Shown here one piece after another: positions 33,790-43,197 of a stretch of DNA of 64,000 nucleotides (its first letter is position 1; the number at the start of each line of letters is the position of its first letter). Origin of the DNA: JAWKTT01 sp041398965 (GTDB lineage: Bacteria > Planctomycetota > Planctomycetia > Planctomycetales > Planctomycetaceae); assembly GCA_041398965.1 (NCBI GenBank), contig JAWKTT010000013.1, forward strand, positions 62,001 to 126,000, read 5' to 3'. Under the pieces are notes generated by a model. It did no database searches. It was not told where the DNA came from and saw nothing but the letters and a program-made list of their open reading frames with translations. Both the position numbers and the translations under genes were made by a program.

Positions 33790-35598
33790 ATGCGAATTTC
33801 GGCGAATCATTGGTGGCTCCCCTTCGTACTCGTCTGTGGCCTGTCGGGGCTGATGGTGTCATCCTCGTGGGGGGATGACGCGGCACCTGCTGCCGAGACG
33901 AAAGGGGAGACGAAGGTTCGAGACGCGGCGGAGTTGGTCCCGCACACAACGTTGCTATTTGCCGAAATCGCGGCCCCAAAAGCAGCCATTGGTCAACTTT
34001 TAGATCATCCACTCTGGACGCAAATCAGGCAGTTGAACGGGTACCGAAAAGGGACGATGACGCCCCAATACTTTGCCCTCAATGTGGGAGTCGTCTATGT
34101 CGAGTCGCAGCTTGGCATGTCTTGGCGTGAGGCTTTGGAGGGACTTACCGAAGGGGGTGTTACAGCCGCTTACGATGCTAAGACCAAAGGGTCTGTCGTT
34201 ATCATCCAGGCGAAGAGCGAGGTGCATCTTACCAAGGTTCGTGACGTCTTTCTTCGACTCGCCCGCGAGGATGCCAGAAATAAAAAGCAACCAGACCCGT
34301 TCCAAGAAGTACAACATCGCAACGTGACGTTCTACAAAACCAAGGGAGGGGCCTTTGCGACGATTGGAGCAACCCTGCTCCTGGTGAATCAGGAGCCGAT
34401 TGCTCGGGAAGTGGCCGATCGTCTCCTGGATGGGACCACCAGCGAGTTCGCCAAGACACCGCAATTCCGCGATTCTCGAACAGCAAACCATGTCCGCCCG
34501 ACACTGTGGGTTTACGGGGACATCAAGCAGGTTCGCGACTCCGGCGTCGCCCCCAAGGTCTACTCTGGGAAGGCCGAGAATCCGGGAGCAGAGCTGATAT
34601 TCGGGGGAGTCCTGGAGGTACTTCAACATGCTGACTTTTTCACGCTTGATTTCGACCTGCAATCAGAGTCCGTCGCCATCGGCCTTTCGCTGCCATTCGA
34701 GCAGAAGTGGATCAGCGAGTCGCGAGAGTACTACTTCGGACCACAGGGGCAGGGAGTTGCTCCAGAGTTGCCGCCGGTCGAGAATCGCTTACTCGCTTTG
34801 TCGACGCATCGCGATTTTTCACAACTCTGGCTGCGGGCCGGGGACCTGTTTGATGAACGAACGAACGACAAACTGGCCGAGGCGGACAGCGGGTTGTCGA
34901 CACTTTTCTCTGGAAAAGACTTCGGCGAAGAGATACTCGGCTCCTTCCAACCAGGGTTGTCGTTGGTCGTCGCCCGACAAAGCTTCGCGGCAGACGGAGT
35001 GCAGCCGTCCATCCGATTACCGGCGTTCGCCCTCGTGATGGAGATGAAGACTCCCGAGGCGTCGCATCGCGAACTGCGACGACTGTTTCAGAGCCTCATC
35101 GGGTTTGCGAACTTCGCCGGTGCCCAGGAGGGGAACCCGCAGTTGGAACTGAACCAAGAAACTCGGGCCGGAAGCGAAATTATTTCCTCCACATTCATCC
35201 CTGAGGTGGGAGACGAGCAGAACCGTCAGGCGGCGATTCACTTCAACTTCTCGCCTTCGGTCGCCTTTGCCGGGAAGCGGTTTGTGCTTTCGAGCACTCG
35301 CACTCTCGCCGCAGAACTCTCTGCGACACAGTCCGAAACGATACCAAGCAATGAAGAGTGGCGGATCAACACAATCGGACACTTAAACATACCGATCCTG
35401 CAACAGGTGCTCGAAGACAACCGCAGCCATCTCATCGCCAAGAACATCCTCGAAGAGGGGCATTCCCAAAAGGAAGCAGAAGCTCAGATTTCAGACCTCA
35501 TGGATATCCTTGAGATGTTCAATTCGGCTGACATGAAGTTCCATACCGAGCCGAAGTCCTTACGTGTCAAGGCGACCCTGAACTTCGCAAAACGATAG
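33790..35598 (+). CDS. Secreted DUF3352-like protein
   Basis: The 602-residue protein from ATG 33790 has a signal peptide (WWLPFVLVCGLSGLMVSSSW) and a mature region reminiscent of DUF3352 proteins: VPHTTLLFAEIAAPKAAIGQ, a long alpha/beta body (ALNVGVVYVESQLGM, GGVTAAYDAKTKGSVVIIQA) and a C-terminal repeat-like part (QPGLSLVVARQSFAADGVQP, PAFALVMEMKTPE). DUF3352 members have no assigned function. It precedes a DUF1800/DUF1501 pair by about 110 bases, a grouping that may concern the outer envelope. The 11 upstream codons lack a signal and are excluded. Confidence 0.75.
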   Translation: MRISANHWWLPFVLVCGLSGLMVSSSWGDDAAPAAETKGETKVRDAAELVPHTTLLFAEIAAPKAAIGQLLDHPLWTQIRQLNGYRKGTMTPQYFALNVGVVYVESQLGMSWREALEGLTEGGVTAAYDAKTKGSVVIIQAKSEVHLTKVRDVFLRLAREDARNKKQPDPFQEVQHRNVTFYKTKGGAFATIGATLLLVNQEPIAREVADRLLDGTTSEFAKTPQFRDSRTANHVRPTLWVYGDIKQVRDSGVAPKVYSGKAENPGAELIFGGVLEVLQHADFFTLDFDLQSESVAIGLSLPFEQKWISESREYYFGPQGQGVAPELPPVENRLLALSTHRDFSQLWLRAGDLFDERTNDKLAEADSGLSTLFSGKDFGEEILGSFQPGLSLVVARQSFAADGVQPSIRLPAFALVMEMKTPEASHRELRRLFQSLIGFANFAGAQEGNPQLELNQETRAGSEIISSTFIPEVGDEQNRQAAIHFNFSPSVAFAGKRFVLSSTRTLAAELSATQSETIPSNEEWRINTIGHLNIPILQQVLEDNRSHLIAKNILEEGHSQKEAEAQISDLMDILEMFNSADMKFHTEPKSLRVKATLNFAKR

Positions 35599-35706
35599 AA
35601 CATTCGTTTTCGTCTTCTCATCAGTTGAATGACGTGACAGATGTCGGACGCGAATTCGCCATAGCGGCATTCGCTAACGAATCACTGACTTTCAGGAGAT
35701 TCCCCT

Positions 35707-37068
35707 TTGAAATCGCTCGCTGATCTCGATCCGACTTGGGCGTGGGACCCGTTTGTTCCAACGCCAGAGCAACCTTGGAATCGGTCGTGGGCTGCTCATC
35801 TCCACCGACGAGCCGGGTTTGGGGCGTCAACTCGTGTACTTGACGAAACGCTGAAGCTCGCCCCAAGCGATGCGGTACAGTCTCTAATGAATCGCAGCGT
35901 GACCACCGCCGAGCAACAGGCCAGTGACTCACTCGCCCGTTCCAGCATCGCGGGGGGCAAGCCTGAGCCGCTGTCCGCATGGTGGCTGCATCAATTGCTC
36001 ACCACCTCCGACCCGTTGCGAGAGAAGTTAACCCTCTTCTGGCACGGACACTTCGCCACGGGGGCCGACAAGGTGACGGATCCTGAGTTAATGTATGCGC
36101 AGAACAAGCTCTTTCGCAGTCAGGCGACTGGTAATTTTCGTGAGTTGACCCAATCCATCGCTCGCGATCCTGCCATGCTGATCTATCTCGACTCGGCCAC
36201 GAATCGAAAACTGCACCCCAATGAAAACTTCGCCCGCGAACTGATGGAACTGTTCTGCCTCGGTGAAGGCAATTATACCGAGCGAGATATCCGGGAGTTA
36301 GCCCGTTGCTTTACGGGATGGGAGATTCGACGCGGAAAATATCGGTTTAATAAATACCAAAACGATGCCGGGAGTAAGACTTTCTTAGGAGAGACCGGTC
36401 AGTTTAGTGGCGAACAGGGGATCGACATTGTGCTAAAACAATCGTCCTGCCCACGTTTTGTCACGAAGAAACTGATCCACTACTATCTCTTTGATGAACC
36501 TGACATTCCTGAGTCGCTGGTGAACCCATTAGCAGAATCATTCGCGAGTGACTGGGCGATTGCTCCGTTAGTACAACGCATACTGTCAAGCAATCTCTTC
36601 TTTTCGGCCTACTCATTCGGTCGCAAAGTACGTTCTCCCGTCGACTTTTCCATCGGGCTGATGCACGGACTGGAAATGTCAACGAACGTCATCGAACTCA
36701 CTCAAGAACTGGGCAATCTCGGTCAAAGGCTCTTTTTTCCTCCAAATGTGAAGGCTTGGGACGGCGGCCGATCCTGGATTAACTCCTCCACGCTGCTCGG
36801 AAGAGCGAATCTCGTTAAACGATTGCTCAACCACAAGAAGAGCCGATTCAATGGCGGCTCCCTCTCCGACCTATTGTCGAAGCACAAAGCGAATTCTCCT
36901 CAATTGATCGTATCCTGGCTGGTCGACACACTCTTCGCGGTGCATCCCCCCCAATCTGTTCAACACGACGTCGTGGCTCTCATTGAGACTCCGGAAGGGG
37001 ACCGAGAGACTCGCCTCCGAGAAGCCGTCCGACTACTCTGCACACAGCCGGAGTTTCACTTAGGATGA
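35707..37068 (+). CDS. DUF1800 family protein
   Basis: The 453-residue protein starts at TTG 35707, supported by AGGAG eight bases upstream. The DUF1800 pattern is present: HLHRRAGFGAS near the N-terminus, LREKLTLFWHGHFATGADKV, RDPAMLIYLDSATNRKLHPN, NFARELMELFCLGEGNYTER, ELARCFTGWEI and LFFPPNVKAWDGGRSWINS. The domain is common in planctomycetes and often encoded next to DUF1501, as here; its activity is unknown. No signal peptide is obvious, though the partner has a Tat signal. The next gene begins about 100 bases later. Confidence 0.93.
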   Translation: MKSLADLDPTWAWDPFVPTPEQPWNRSWAAHLHRRAGFGASTRVLDETLKLAPSDAVQSLMNRSVTTAEQQASDSLARSSIAGGKPEPLSAWWLHQLLTTSDPLREKLTLFWHGHFATGADKVTDPELMYAQNKLFRSQATGNFRELTQSIARDPAMLIYLDSATNRKLHPNENFARELMELFCLGEGNYTERDIRELARCFTGWEIRRGKYRFNKYQNDAGSKTFLGETGQFSGEQGIDIVLKQSSCPRFVTKKLIHYYLFDEPDIPESLVNPLAESFASDWAIAPLVQRILSSNLFFSAYSFGRKVRSPVDFSIGLMHGLEMSTNVIELTQELGNLGQRLFFPPNVKAWDGGRSWINSSTLLGRANLVKRLLNHKKSRFNGGSLSDLLSKHKANSPQLIVSWLVDTLFAVHPPQSVQHDVVALIETPEGDRETRLREAVRLLCTQPEFHLG

Positions 37069-37172
37069 TGACCTGTTCACTGACGTAACATAACCTGTTC
37101 GAGAAACGCTGGTCCCTTGTTTTCGCACGCATTAACTAATTAGTAGTTGTCTTATTGTCTTGTGAGTTGATT

Positions 37173-38423
37173 ATGACACGTAGTCGTCGAAAGTTTCTCA
37201 CTTCGCTGCTTGGTACGCCGGCAATCTTAGCGATTGGAGGGGCAGTTCCTTCGTTGTTTTCGTCGGCTTTGGCGATGGGGGCCGAGACGGTTGGGGACAA
37301 GGTGCTCGTGGTTGTGCAGATGACCGGGGGAAACGACGGTCTGAACACGGTGATCCCGTTCGCCGATCCGGACTACCGCAAGCTTCGACCGACGCTCGCG
37401 GTCCCTCAGTCGGACGTGTTAATGATTAACCGTCAACTGGGGTTCCATCCATCGATGAAAGGTTTCGCGGAATTGCTGGAGGGAGAGAAACTCGCCATCG
37501 TGCAGGGTGTGGGCTACGACAATCCGAATCGGTCGCACTTCGAATCGATGGACATCTGGCACACCGGACTTCAGAAGACGGCAACACGCACGGAAGGTTG
37601 GCTGGGAAGGTGCGTTGATCGATGGGAGTCTCCGTCAAAAGAGGTTCTGGCGATGCACGTCGGTCGCGAGAAGTTGCCTTTGGCGTTGGTCGCCCAGCAG
37701 AGTCGTGTGCCGTCGGTCGAGTCGTTGAAACAGTTTCAGCTCGATGAAGGAAAGATTGACCGTTCTGCGAAGGTGCGGGAACTCTCGGAGTCTCCTCGAA
37801 CGGAGTCGAACCACCTCCTGGGCTTTGTGGCATCGAGCACTGTGTCGGCAATCTCGGTGAGCGAACGGGTGCGGCAGGCAGCGAACGACTATAAGCCACA
37901 TCATGCTTATCCCGAATCGGCGTTGGGAGAGAAATTTCGACTCATCGCTCAACTCATTGATTCCGGTTTTCCATCGCGCATCTATTATGTCGAACTCGAT
38001 GGCTTCGACACCCACTCGCAACAGGCGGCGGCACACTCGGGGTTGTTGCGACAGTTGACTGACGCAGTCTCGGTGTTCGTCCGAGACCTCGATGCCCAAG
38101 GGAACGGGGATCGTGTTGTCACGATGTGCTTCAGCGAGTTTGGTCGGCGAGTCGCGGAGAACGCCAGCGAAGGGACGGATCATGGAACGGCGGCTCCGAT
38201 GTTTCTCGCCGGGAACTCGGTGAAGCCCGGCCTCATTGGGGAGCATCCCAGCCTTGCCGACCTCGATCAGGGTGACCTCAAGCACCACACCGATTTCCGA
38301 CAGGTCTACGCCAGCCTGCTCAACCATTGGCTCGGGAGTCATGCCACACAAGTCCTCGGAAAATCGTATGATCCGATTCCGATCCTCAAGACGATGCAGC
38401 AGTCCGACGGTGACAAAACGTGA
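37173..38423 (+). CDS. DUF1501 family exported protein
   Basis: The 416-residue protein starts at ATG 37173 with a twin-arginine signal (TRSRRKFLTSLLG, then a hydrophobic segment ending ALAMGA). The DUF1501 core reads VLVVVQMTGGNDGLNTVIPF, NRSHFESMDIWHTG, YVELDGFDTHSQQAAAHSGL and CFSEFGRRVAENASEGTDHG, followed by FLAGNSVKPGLIGEHPSL. It is shorter and distinct from the DUF1501 protein at 8505. It pairs with the upstream DUF1800 gene, a widely conserved arrangement. It converges on truB. Confidence 0.94.
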   Translation: MTRSRRKFLTSLLGTPAILAIGGAVPSLFSSALAMGAETVGDKVLVVVQMTGGNDGLNTVIPFADPDYRKLRPTLAVPQSDVLMINRQLGFHPSMKGFAELLEGEKLAIVQGVGYDNPNRSHFESMDIWHTGLQKTATRTEGWLGRCVDRWESPSKEVLAMHVGREKLPLALVAQQSRVPSVESLKQFQLDEGKIDRSAKVRELSESPRTESNHLLGFVASSTVSAISVSERVRQAANDYKPHHAYPESALGEKFRLIAQLIDSGFPSRIYYVELDGFDTHSQQAAAHSGLLRQLTDAVSVFVRDLDAQGNGDRVVTMCFSEFGRRVAENASEGTDHGTAAPMFLAGNSVKPGLIGEHPSLADLDQGDLKHHTDFRQVYASLLNHWLGSHATQVLGKSYDPIPILKTMQQSDGDKT

Positions 38424-38485
38424 CGGCGGGCAAGATTGACTCGCTCAAAGGTCATGTCCTTCGAGACGTCACGAATGAAGCGACG

Positions 38486-39397
38486 TCATTGTTGGGCGGC
38501 AATGAGGAGCTGCCGCGGGGCGACGTAACCATTGAGCTGAACTTCCCCAATCGCGATAAGTTGCGACGATTCGTCCAGGATCGAAATCCTCTGAGGTGTC
38601 GGGTCCAAGAGTCCAGACTCAGGGATCACACGGCGGCCACAACGCAGAATCGCGATCTCGGCTGCATTCAGTGTACACGTCGGGAGATGCGGAACGGCTG
38701 TCTGTAAGGGGAGCATCTCGCTGACAATTTGCTCCCGAGAAAGTTCTTCGACGGTCAACGCGTTGTCGACTCGAAAGGGGCCGATCGCAGTTCGCTCCAG
38801 CTTTGACATGACAGCGGATGAGCCGAGCTTTCGGGCGATGTCACGCCCCAATGCCCGCACGTATGTCCCCGAACCACATTGAATCTCGATCGAAAATCGG
38901 TCGTGGGAGAAGTTCAACAAGTCGATCTTTCCGATTTCGATCCGCTTCGATGCGATGTCGACATCGATCCCTTTTCGAGCCAGATCGTACGCCCGATGGC
39001 CATCGACCTTGACCGCCGAGAACGCTGGCGGCACCTGATCGATGACCCCGACGAACTCAGGTAGTACAGCAACGAGTTCCTCCGCACTAAACGGATAAGC
39101 ATCCGGGACAGGGGTCGACTCAACTTCGATATCATCCGTCGGGCTAAACAGACCGGTCAGGAACTCGGCTCGATAAACCTTGGGGTGCTCCTGGATATAA
39201 GGGACTAAGCGAGTGGCCTTTCCGAGGCAGACAACGAGGACCCCAGTGGCGATCGGGTCGAGCGTTCCCGCATGTCCGACCTTTACCCCTCGTCCGATCA
39301 ATCGCTCGATTGCATTCAGTGCCTGACGAGATGACATGTCGGGCGATTTATTGATGTTAAGTAGACCACACAGGTCATGTTGTTGGCGTCTTTTCAC
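38486..39397 (-). CDS. truB: tRNA pseudouridine(55) synthase TruB
   Basis: TruB converts uridine 55 of the tRNA T-loop to pseudouridine. The 303-residue protein starts with GTG 39397; the only nearby ATG is in another frame. Family motifs: GLLNINKSPDMSSRQ, VGHAGTLDPIATGVLVV with the catalytic Asp, YRAEFLTGLFSPTDD, VPPAFSAVKVDGHRAYDLAR, CGSGTYVRALGRDIAR. A C-terminal part without a clear PUA domain follows (ILRCGRRVIPESGLL). It lies 99 bases after holA on the same strand. Confidence 0.96.
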   Translation of the reverse strand: MKRRQQHDLCGLLNINKSPDMSSRQALNAIERLIGRGVKVGHAGTLDPIATGVLVVCLGKATRLVPYIQEHPKVYRAEFLTGLFSPTDDIEVESTPVPDAYPFSAEELVAVLPEFVGVIDQVPPAFSAVKVDGHRAYDLARKGIDVDIASKRIEIGKIDLLNFSHDRFSIEIQCGSGTYVRALGRDIARKLGSSAVMSKLERTAIGPFRVDNALTVEELSREQIVSEMLPLQTAVPHLPTCTLNAAEIAILRCGRRVIPESGLLDPTPQRISILDESSQLIAIGEVQLNGYVAPRQLLIAAQQ

Positions 39398-39496
39398 GTT
39401 GTTGAAAGTCTCGGGGCAAAACGAAGTTGGGCAGTTCGGATGTTAGAAAGGACGGCCGAACGGAGGACGGCCCGTCCCGATTTGTTCTGGTCTGGA

Positions 39497-40510
39497 CTAA
39501 GGCTTTGGAGGAATCGAACCGCTGAGTTCCAATACGAGTCGTTCGAGTTGGATCCGTTCGGAGATGCGGCTCCCCCCCTTGAGGCCGGCGTCGGCCTGAG
39601 AGAGGAGCGTGAGGAGCCTTTCGGCTCGCTGCCGACCGATCCGGCGGAGATACTGCTCGCTCGACTCGATGTCGCGAAAGAAGACTTGTGCCTGCTTGAG
39701 AGCTGCGGAAAGTGTGACTCCCCCCCGTGCCCGCTCTGTCGCTTGAGCGAACTTACGGAACACGAAGTTAATGCCACCGAGAATCATCTGCGGAGCTTCT
39801 CCCGCGTTCAGCAGTTTGTCGAGTGCCGATAATGCAACGCCCGGTTGACCGTCGCGAATGGCGTTGATCATGTCCCAAGTGGTCTCAGCCTTCCAACCAC
39901 CAACCAGAATTCTCACATCATCAACGCCGATTCGTGCCCGATCGCCGACATAGGCGGCGAGTTTCTCGAGTTCGCGGGTCAACAGTCCCATGCCGGTTCC
40001 GGCAAGTTGCAGCATGAGGGCTGCCGCATCGCGACTCAGTTGCTTCTCAAATAGAACTTGGGTCTGGCTGATGAGCCATTGCAGAAGTTGCCCCGCAGGT
40101 AGTTCGCCGCAATCAATCTCCAATCCACATTTTGGCAATCGCTTGGCAAGTTTGGTCGACTTGTTCCATGACTTGGCGATCATGACGAGTGTTGAACGAC
40201 TCGATGGCCTGTCGAAGTAGTCCTCCAGTTGTGCCCGGTAATCCTTGATAAAGTCGTCGGCCCCATCGATGAGCACAATGCGAGCGGAGGAGAACATCGA
40301 GACGGTCATCAGTTCGTCCCGGATCGTCGCGTAGTCAAACTCCTTTCCCGAGTACCGGGACAGGCTGAGTTCCGCATCGGCATCACTCCCCAGCAATATC
40401 TGTTGCAGCAGATGCAATGACTGCTGCTTCAAATGATCTTCCGCTCCAAACATCACAATGATGGGGGGAATGGGATTCGGCGGACTGCTGAGGAACTGCG
40501 TGGCGTGCAT
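39497..40510 (-). CDS. holA: DNA polymerase III subunit delta
   Basis: HolA is the wrench subunit of the clamp loader that opens the sliding clamp. The 337-residue protein begins IIVMFGAEDHLKQQSLHLLQ, then ELMTVSMFSSARIVLIDGAD, TLVMIAKSWNKSTKLAKRLP, WLISQTQVLFEKQLSRDAAA, GTGMGLLTRELEKLAAYVGD, GWKAETTWDMINAI and LGGINFVFRKFAQAT, the family order. It starts at ATG 40510, divergent from the phosphohexomutase-like gene, and precedes truB. Confidence 0.94.
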   Translation of the reverse strand: MHATQFLSSPPNPIPPIIVMFGAEDHLKQQSLHLLQQILLGSDADAELSLSRYSGKEFDYATIRDELMTVSMFSSARIVLIDGADDFIKDYRAQLEDYFDRPSSRSTLVMIAKSWNKSTKLAKRLPKCGLEIDCGELPAGQLLQWLISQTQVLFEKQLSRDAAALMLQLAGTGMGLLTRELEKLAAYVGDRARIGVDDVRILVGGWKAETTWDMINAIRDGQPGVALSALDKLLNAGEAPQMILGGINFVFRKFAQATERARGGVTLSAALKQAQVFFRDIESSEQYLRRIGRQRAERLLTLLSQADAGLKGGSRISERIQLERLVLELSGSIPPKP

Positions 40511-40600
40511 CGTCGCGACTGAGATTGACCGAGAAAGCCCGTTTTCCGTAGAGTCCCCCGCTTCGGAAGGGGAACAGGCTCAGGGAGGAAGGCGAGTCCG

Positions 40601-42193
40601 GTGAGTTTAGCACGAATGTCAGCCGATGCCGATGCTACTGGCGAACAGGACGAGCCAAGGGGACTCGATCCTGTCGATGAGTGCTGGCAACTGTTGCCAG
40701 TCATCGCGACAGAATGCTATCGATGTCCCGGTGAGACCCATTCGATATCGCGTTCGGTTCACCTTTCACGGATGGCTTCGAACTTTCCTGCTTGTCGCCA
40801 GTGCGAATACCGTCACGACACCGGCCCCACCGTCGCAACATTCATCGCAAGTGAGACGAATGCGACGGACGAAAACGCCGAATCCCCCACAGTCGTAAGC
40901 AACGATTCAATTCGACGAGCGATTCAGAACCGCCCCCACGCAACCTGGCGGCACGGGTCGGCGCTTTCCAGTGAGCCCGGGACGTCAAGAGTCGGACCGA
41001 TCGATCACCTGCTGACAAGTGACGCTTTACGAGGAGTGTACCTAAACGACATCAATCACAGCACCGGGGTCCGACTCGGAGAGCTTGTGGCGGAGTCTCT
41101 CTGGCAGAACTGCCGCCCGCGACGCGTTGATGACCATTCCAGAACGAAGACTGTAACCAGCCGCAAGGTCGAAGGGCCGACGGTTGTGATCGGTTGCGAT
41201 ACTCGCCCGTCGTCCCCCGATATCCTGACGGGCGTCGCGATTGGGTTGCGGAGAATGGGGTGCCAGGTGGTTGATGTCGGTCGCGTTTCGCGCCCAGTGT
41301 TCGACTTCACGGTCCGCGACCTCGATGCTCACGGAGGAATCCTGGTGACAGGCTCCGGGTTGCCAGTGGCTTGGACGGGGGCCGATGTCGTCGGATTCGC
41401 CGCAGAACCGTGGGCGAAGCAGGGACTTTGGAAACAACTCGTTGATCGCTGGGAGAAAGTGTCGAGCCGTCCGACGCGGCACGGCGGATCGCTAGTTTCG
41501 TATCCGCCAGACGGGGCGTACTTCGGCAGTCTGATGAAGCACTTCCGCAACTGCCGTCGGTTGGTGGTCGGCGTCGGGTTTGAGAACAGGAGTCTGCAAA
41601 ATTCGTTTGTCGAATTCGCCCGTGAATTGCCAGTCACCTTCGTGCCAATGGACCCGGTTGCACTGAGAAGGAAGTTACCACGCAAAGGCCTGGAATGGAC
41701 GGAGGTCGATGGTCGCTCGCAAATGAAGTCGCCAAGACAGCATTCTGGGGAGGGACTCGTTGACGCTGCCCTGTCACCGCAGGAAGTCTCCGATTCGACG
41801 CCGGAGATCACGTGCCTGATTGACGAATCGGCCCGTTGCTGCACGCTTTGGGACGAGCATGGTAATTTGGTGCATCCCACCGACTGGCTCGTTCGTTTGG
41901 TCGAGTGGATGTTGCCGCGAAGTCTGCATCGGCAGATCGTGGTCCCGCCGCAGTTTCCGGCGAGCGCACGAGGTCGATTGCGAGCTTATGGAGCAGAACT
42001 CGTCTCAACGAACGGGACCGAGGCAGAAATGTTTCATCAGTTGCGTGAACGACATTGCCTGTTAGGAGCCGATGGTGAGGGGCGACTCTGGCTCCCCGAA
42101 AACGACTCCCGCTGCGACGCCCTCGCGACCCTCGCCCGTCTGATCGAACTCCTCAGCCAAACCACCCGCCCCCCTTCGTTCTGGTCGACGTAG
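40601..42193 (+). CDS. Degenerate alpha-D-phosphohexomutase-like protein
   Basis: A 530-residue frame from GTG 40601 (GGGAGGAAGG lies upstream; ATG 40772 is an alternative). From residue ~138 it follows the phosphoglucomutase/phosphomannomutase fold: SDALRGVYLNDINHSTGVRL with GELVAESLW (domain 1), VVIGCDTRPSSPDILTGVAI, then GGILVTGSGLPVAWTGADVV, where the TASHNP loop is reduced to TGSGLP with the phosphoserine position kept (Ser252). The metal loop normally reads DGDGDR; here it is DESARC at 408, so two of three Asp are lost. The C-terminal sugar-phosphate loop (GEESGH-type) is not recognisable. The N-terminal ~130 residues are Cys/Arg/Ser-rich and may be partly non-coding. Likely a non-catalytic homologue. 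Confidence 0.65.
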   Translation: MSLARMSADADATGEQDEPRGLDPVDECWQLLPVIATECYRCPGETHSISRSVHLSRMASNFPACRQCEYRHDTGPTVATFIASETNATDENAESPTVVSNDSIRRAIQNRPHATWRHGSALSSEPGTSRVGPIDHLLTSDALRGVYLNDINHSTGVRLGELVAESLWQNCRPRRVDDHSRTKTVTSRKVEGPTVVIGCDTRPSSPDILTGVAIGLRRMGCQVVDVGRVSRPVFDFTVRDLDAHGGILVTGSGLPVAWTGADVVGFAAEPWAKQGLWKQLVDRWEKVSSRPTRHGGSLVSYPPDGAYFGSLMKHFRNCRRLVVGVGFENRSLQNSFVEFARELPVTFVPMDPVALRRKLPRKGLEWTEVDGRSQMKSPRQHSGEGLVDAALSPQEVSDSTPEITCLIDESARCCTLWDEHGNLVHPTDWLVRLVEWMLPRSLHRQIVVPPQFPASARGRLRAYGAELVSTNGTEAEMFHQLRERHCLLGADGEGRLWLPENDSRCDALATLARLIELLSQTTRPPSFWST

Positions 42194-42373
42194 TGGCTTT
42201 CGCTGAAACTGGAGTGCATGTACGTTGTGCGTCGGATCGGTGATGACCTTTCGCAAACTGCTATGATCCCTGTGGGCGTCTTCCGGCGTCTAGCCGAAGT
42301 TCTTCCGACAGAAGTTCGAGTGACTCTCCGTTTCAATACTCCATCGATTCACACTCTCGCACGATCCGTACTC

Positions 42374-43165
42374 ATGAACCTGCTCAAACTCGCGATTCCG
42401 ACCGCCTCCTTCAAGCTTCCTTTGCGACAGGCGTTGCAGTCGGCCAGTCGGTTGCAGGTGGAGGGGGTGCAGTTTGACATTCGGGACGAAGTTCGGGCGA
42501 CCGACTTCGGCGAGACCGCTTGCCGACAGCTTCGGCACCATGTGGACGAATTGCGACTGAAGATCGCTTCGGTCACCTTGCCGACACGGCGACCGCTCTG
42601 CGATAAGGAACACCTCGACTTGAGGATTCAGGCAGTGCGAAACGGTTTGGAGTTTGCCCGGCGACTCGGGGCGAACGTGTTGACAGTTCGCATCGGACCT
42701 CTGCCGGAAGATGTTGCATCGGCTGAGGCGCGCATGATGCTCGAGATCATTTCGGATTTGGTGGCTCACGGGAACCGGGTGGGAACGACGTTAGCCCTTT
42801 CGACAGTCGGAAACTCGGCGGAACGTTTGCGGCAACTTTGCCGCGAGGTCTCGACGGGAGCGGTTGGTCTCGACTTCGATCCGGCTGGCTGCATCTTTGG
42901 AGGCCGCAAGCCTCATGACGAACTGCGCTCGTTGCACGGTCTCGTCTCGCATGTGGTCGCCCGCGATGGGATGCGAACCGACTTAGGCCATGGGGTCGAA
43001 ACGGCCGTCGGAGCGGGCGAAGTGGCGTGGGAGGAGTTGCTCGCAACGCTGGCCGAGATGGACTACGACGGCTGGCTGACCCCACAGCGGACAGCCGGTG
43101 AAAACCAACTCGACGACATCCTGCGAGCCATTAAGTTCGTCCGCAACGTCATGCAATCGTCGTGA
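42374..43165 (+). CDS. TIM-barrel sugar phosphate isomerase/epimerase-like protein
   Basis: The 263-residue protein from ATG 42374 fits the xylose isomerase-like (AP endonuclease 2) superfamily: LQVEGVQFDIRDEVRATDFG, LRHHVDELRLKIASVTLPTR, GLEFARRLGANVLTVRIGPL, MLEIISDLVAHGNRVGTTLA, VGLDFDPAGCIFGG and EVAWEELLATLAEMDYDGWL. Metal-binding Glu/His residues can be proposed (Asp in LDFDP, His in SHVV) but some typical ones are missing. The 52 upstream codons of the open frame have no such similarity. It stands after the phosphohexomutase-like gene; a role in sugar or inositol metabolism is only a guess. Confidence 0.8.
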   Translation: MNLLKLAIPTASFKLPLRQALQSASRLQVEGVQFDIRDEVRATDFGETACRQLRHHVDELRLKIASVTLPTRRPLCDKEHLDLRIQAVRNGLEFARRLGANVLTVRIGPLPEDVASAEARMMLEIISDLVAHGNRVGTTLALSTVGNSAERLRQLCREVSTGAVGLDFDPAGCIFGGRKPHDELRSLHGLVSHVVARDGMRTDLGHGVETAVGAGEVAWEELLATLAEMDYDGWLTPQRTAGENQLDDILRAIKFVRNVMQSS

Positions 43166-43197
43166 TTCGTTCAGGCTGATTCAAACATTGCGTTCGT

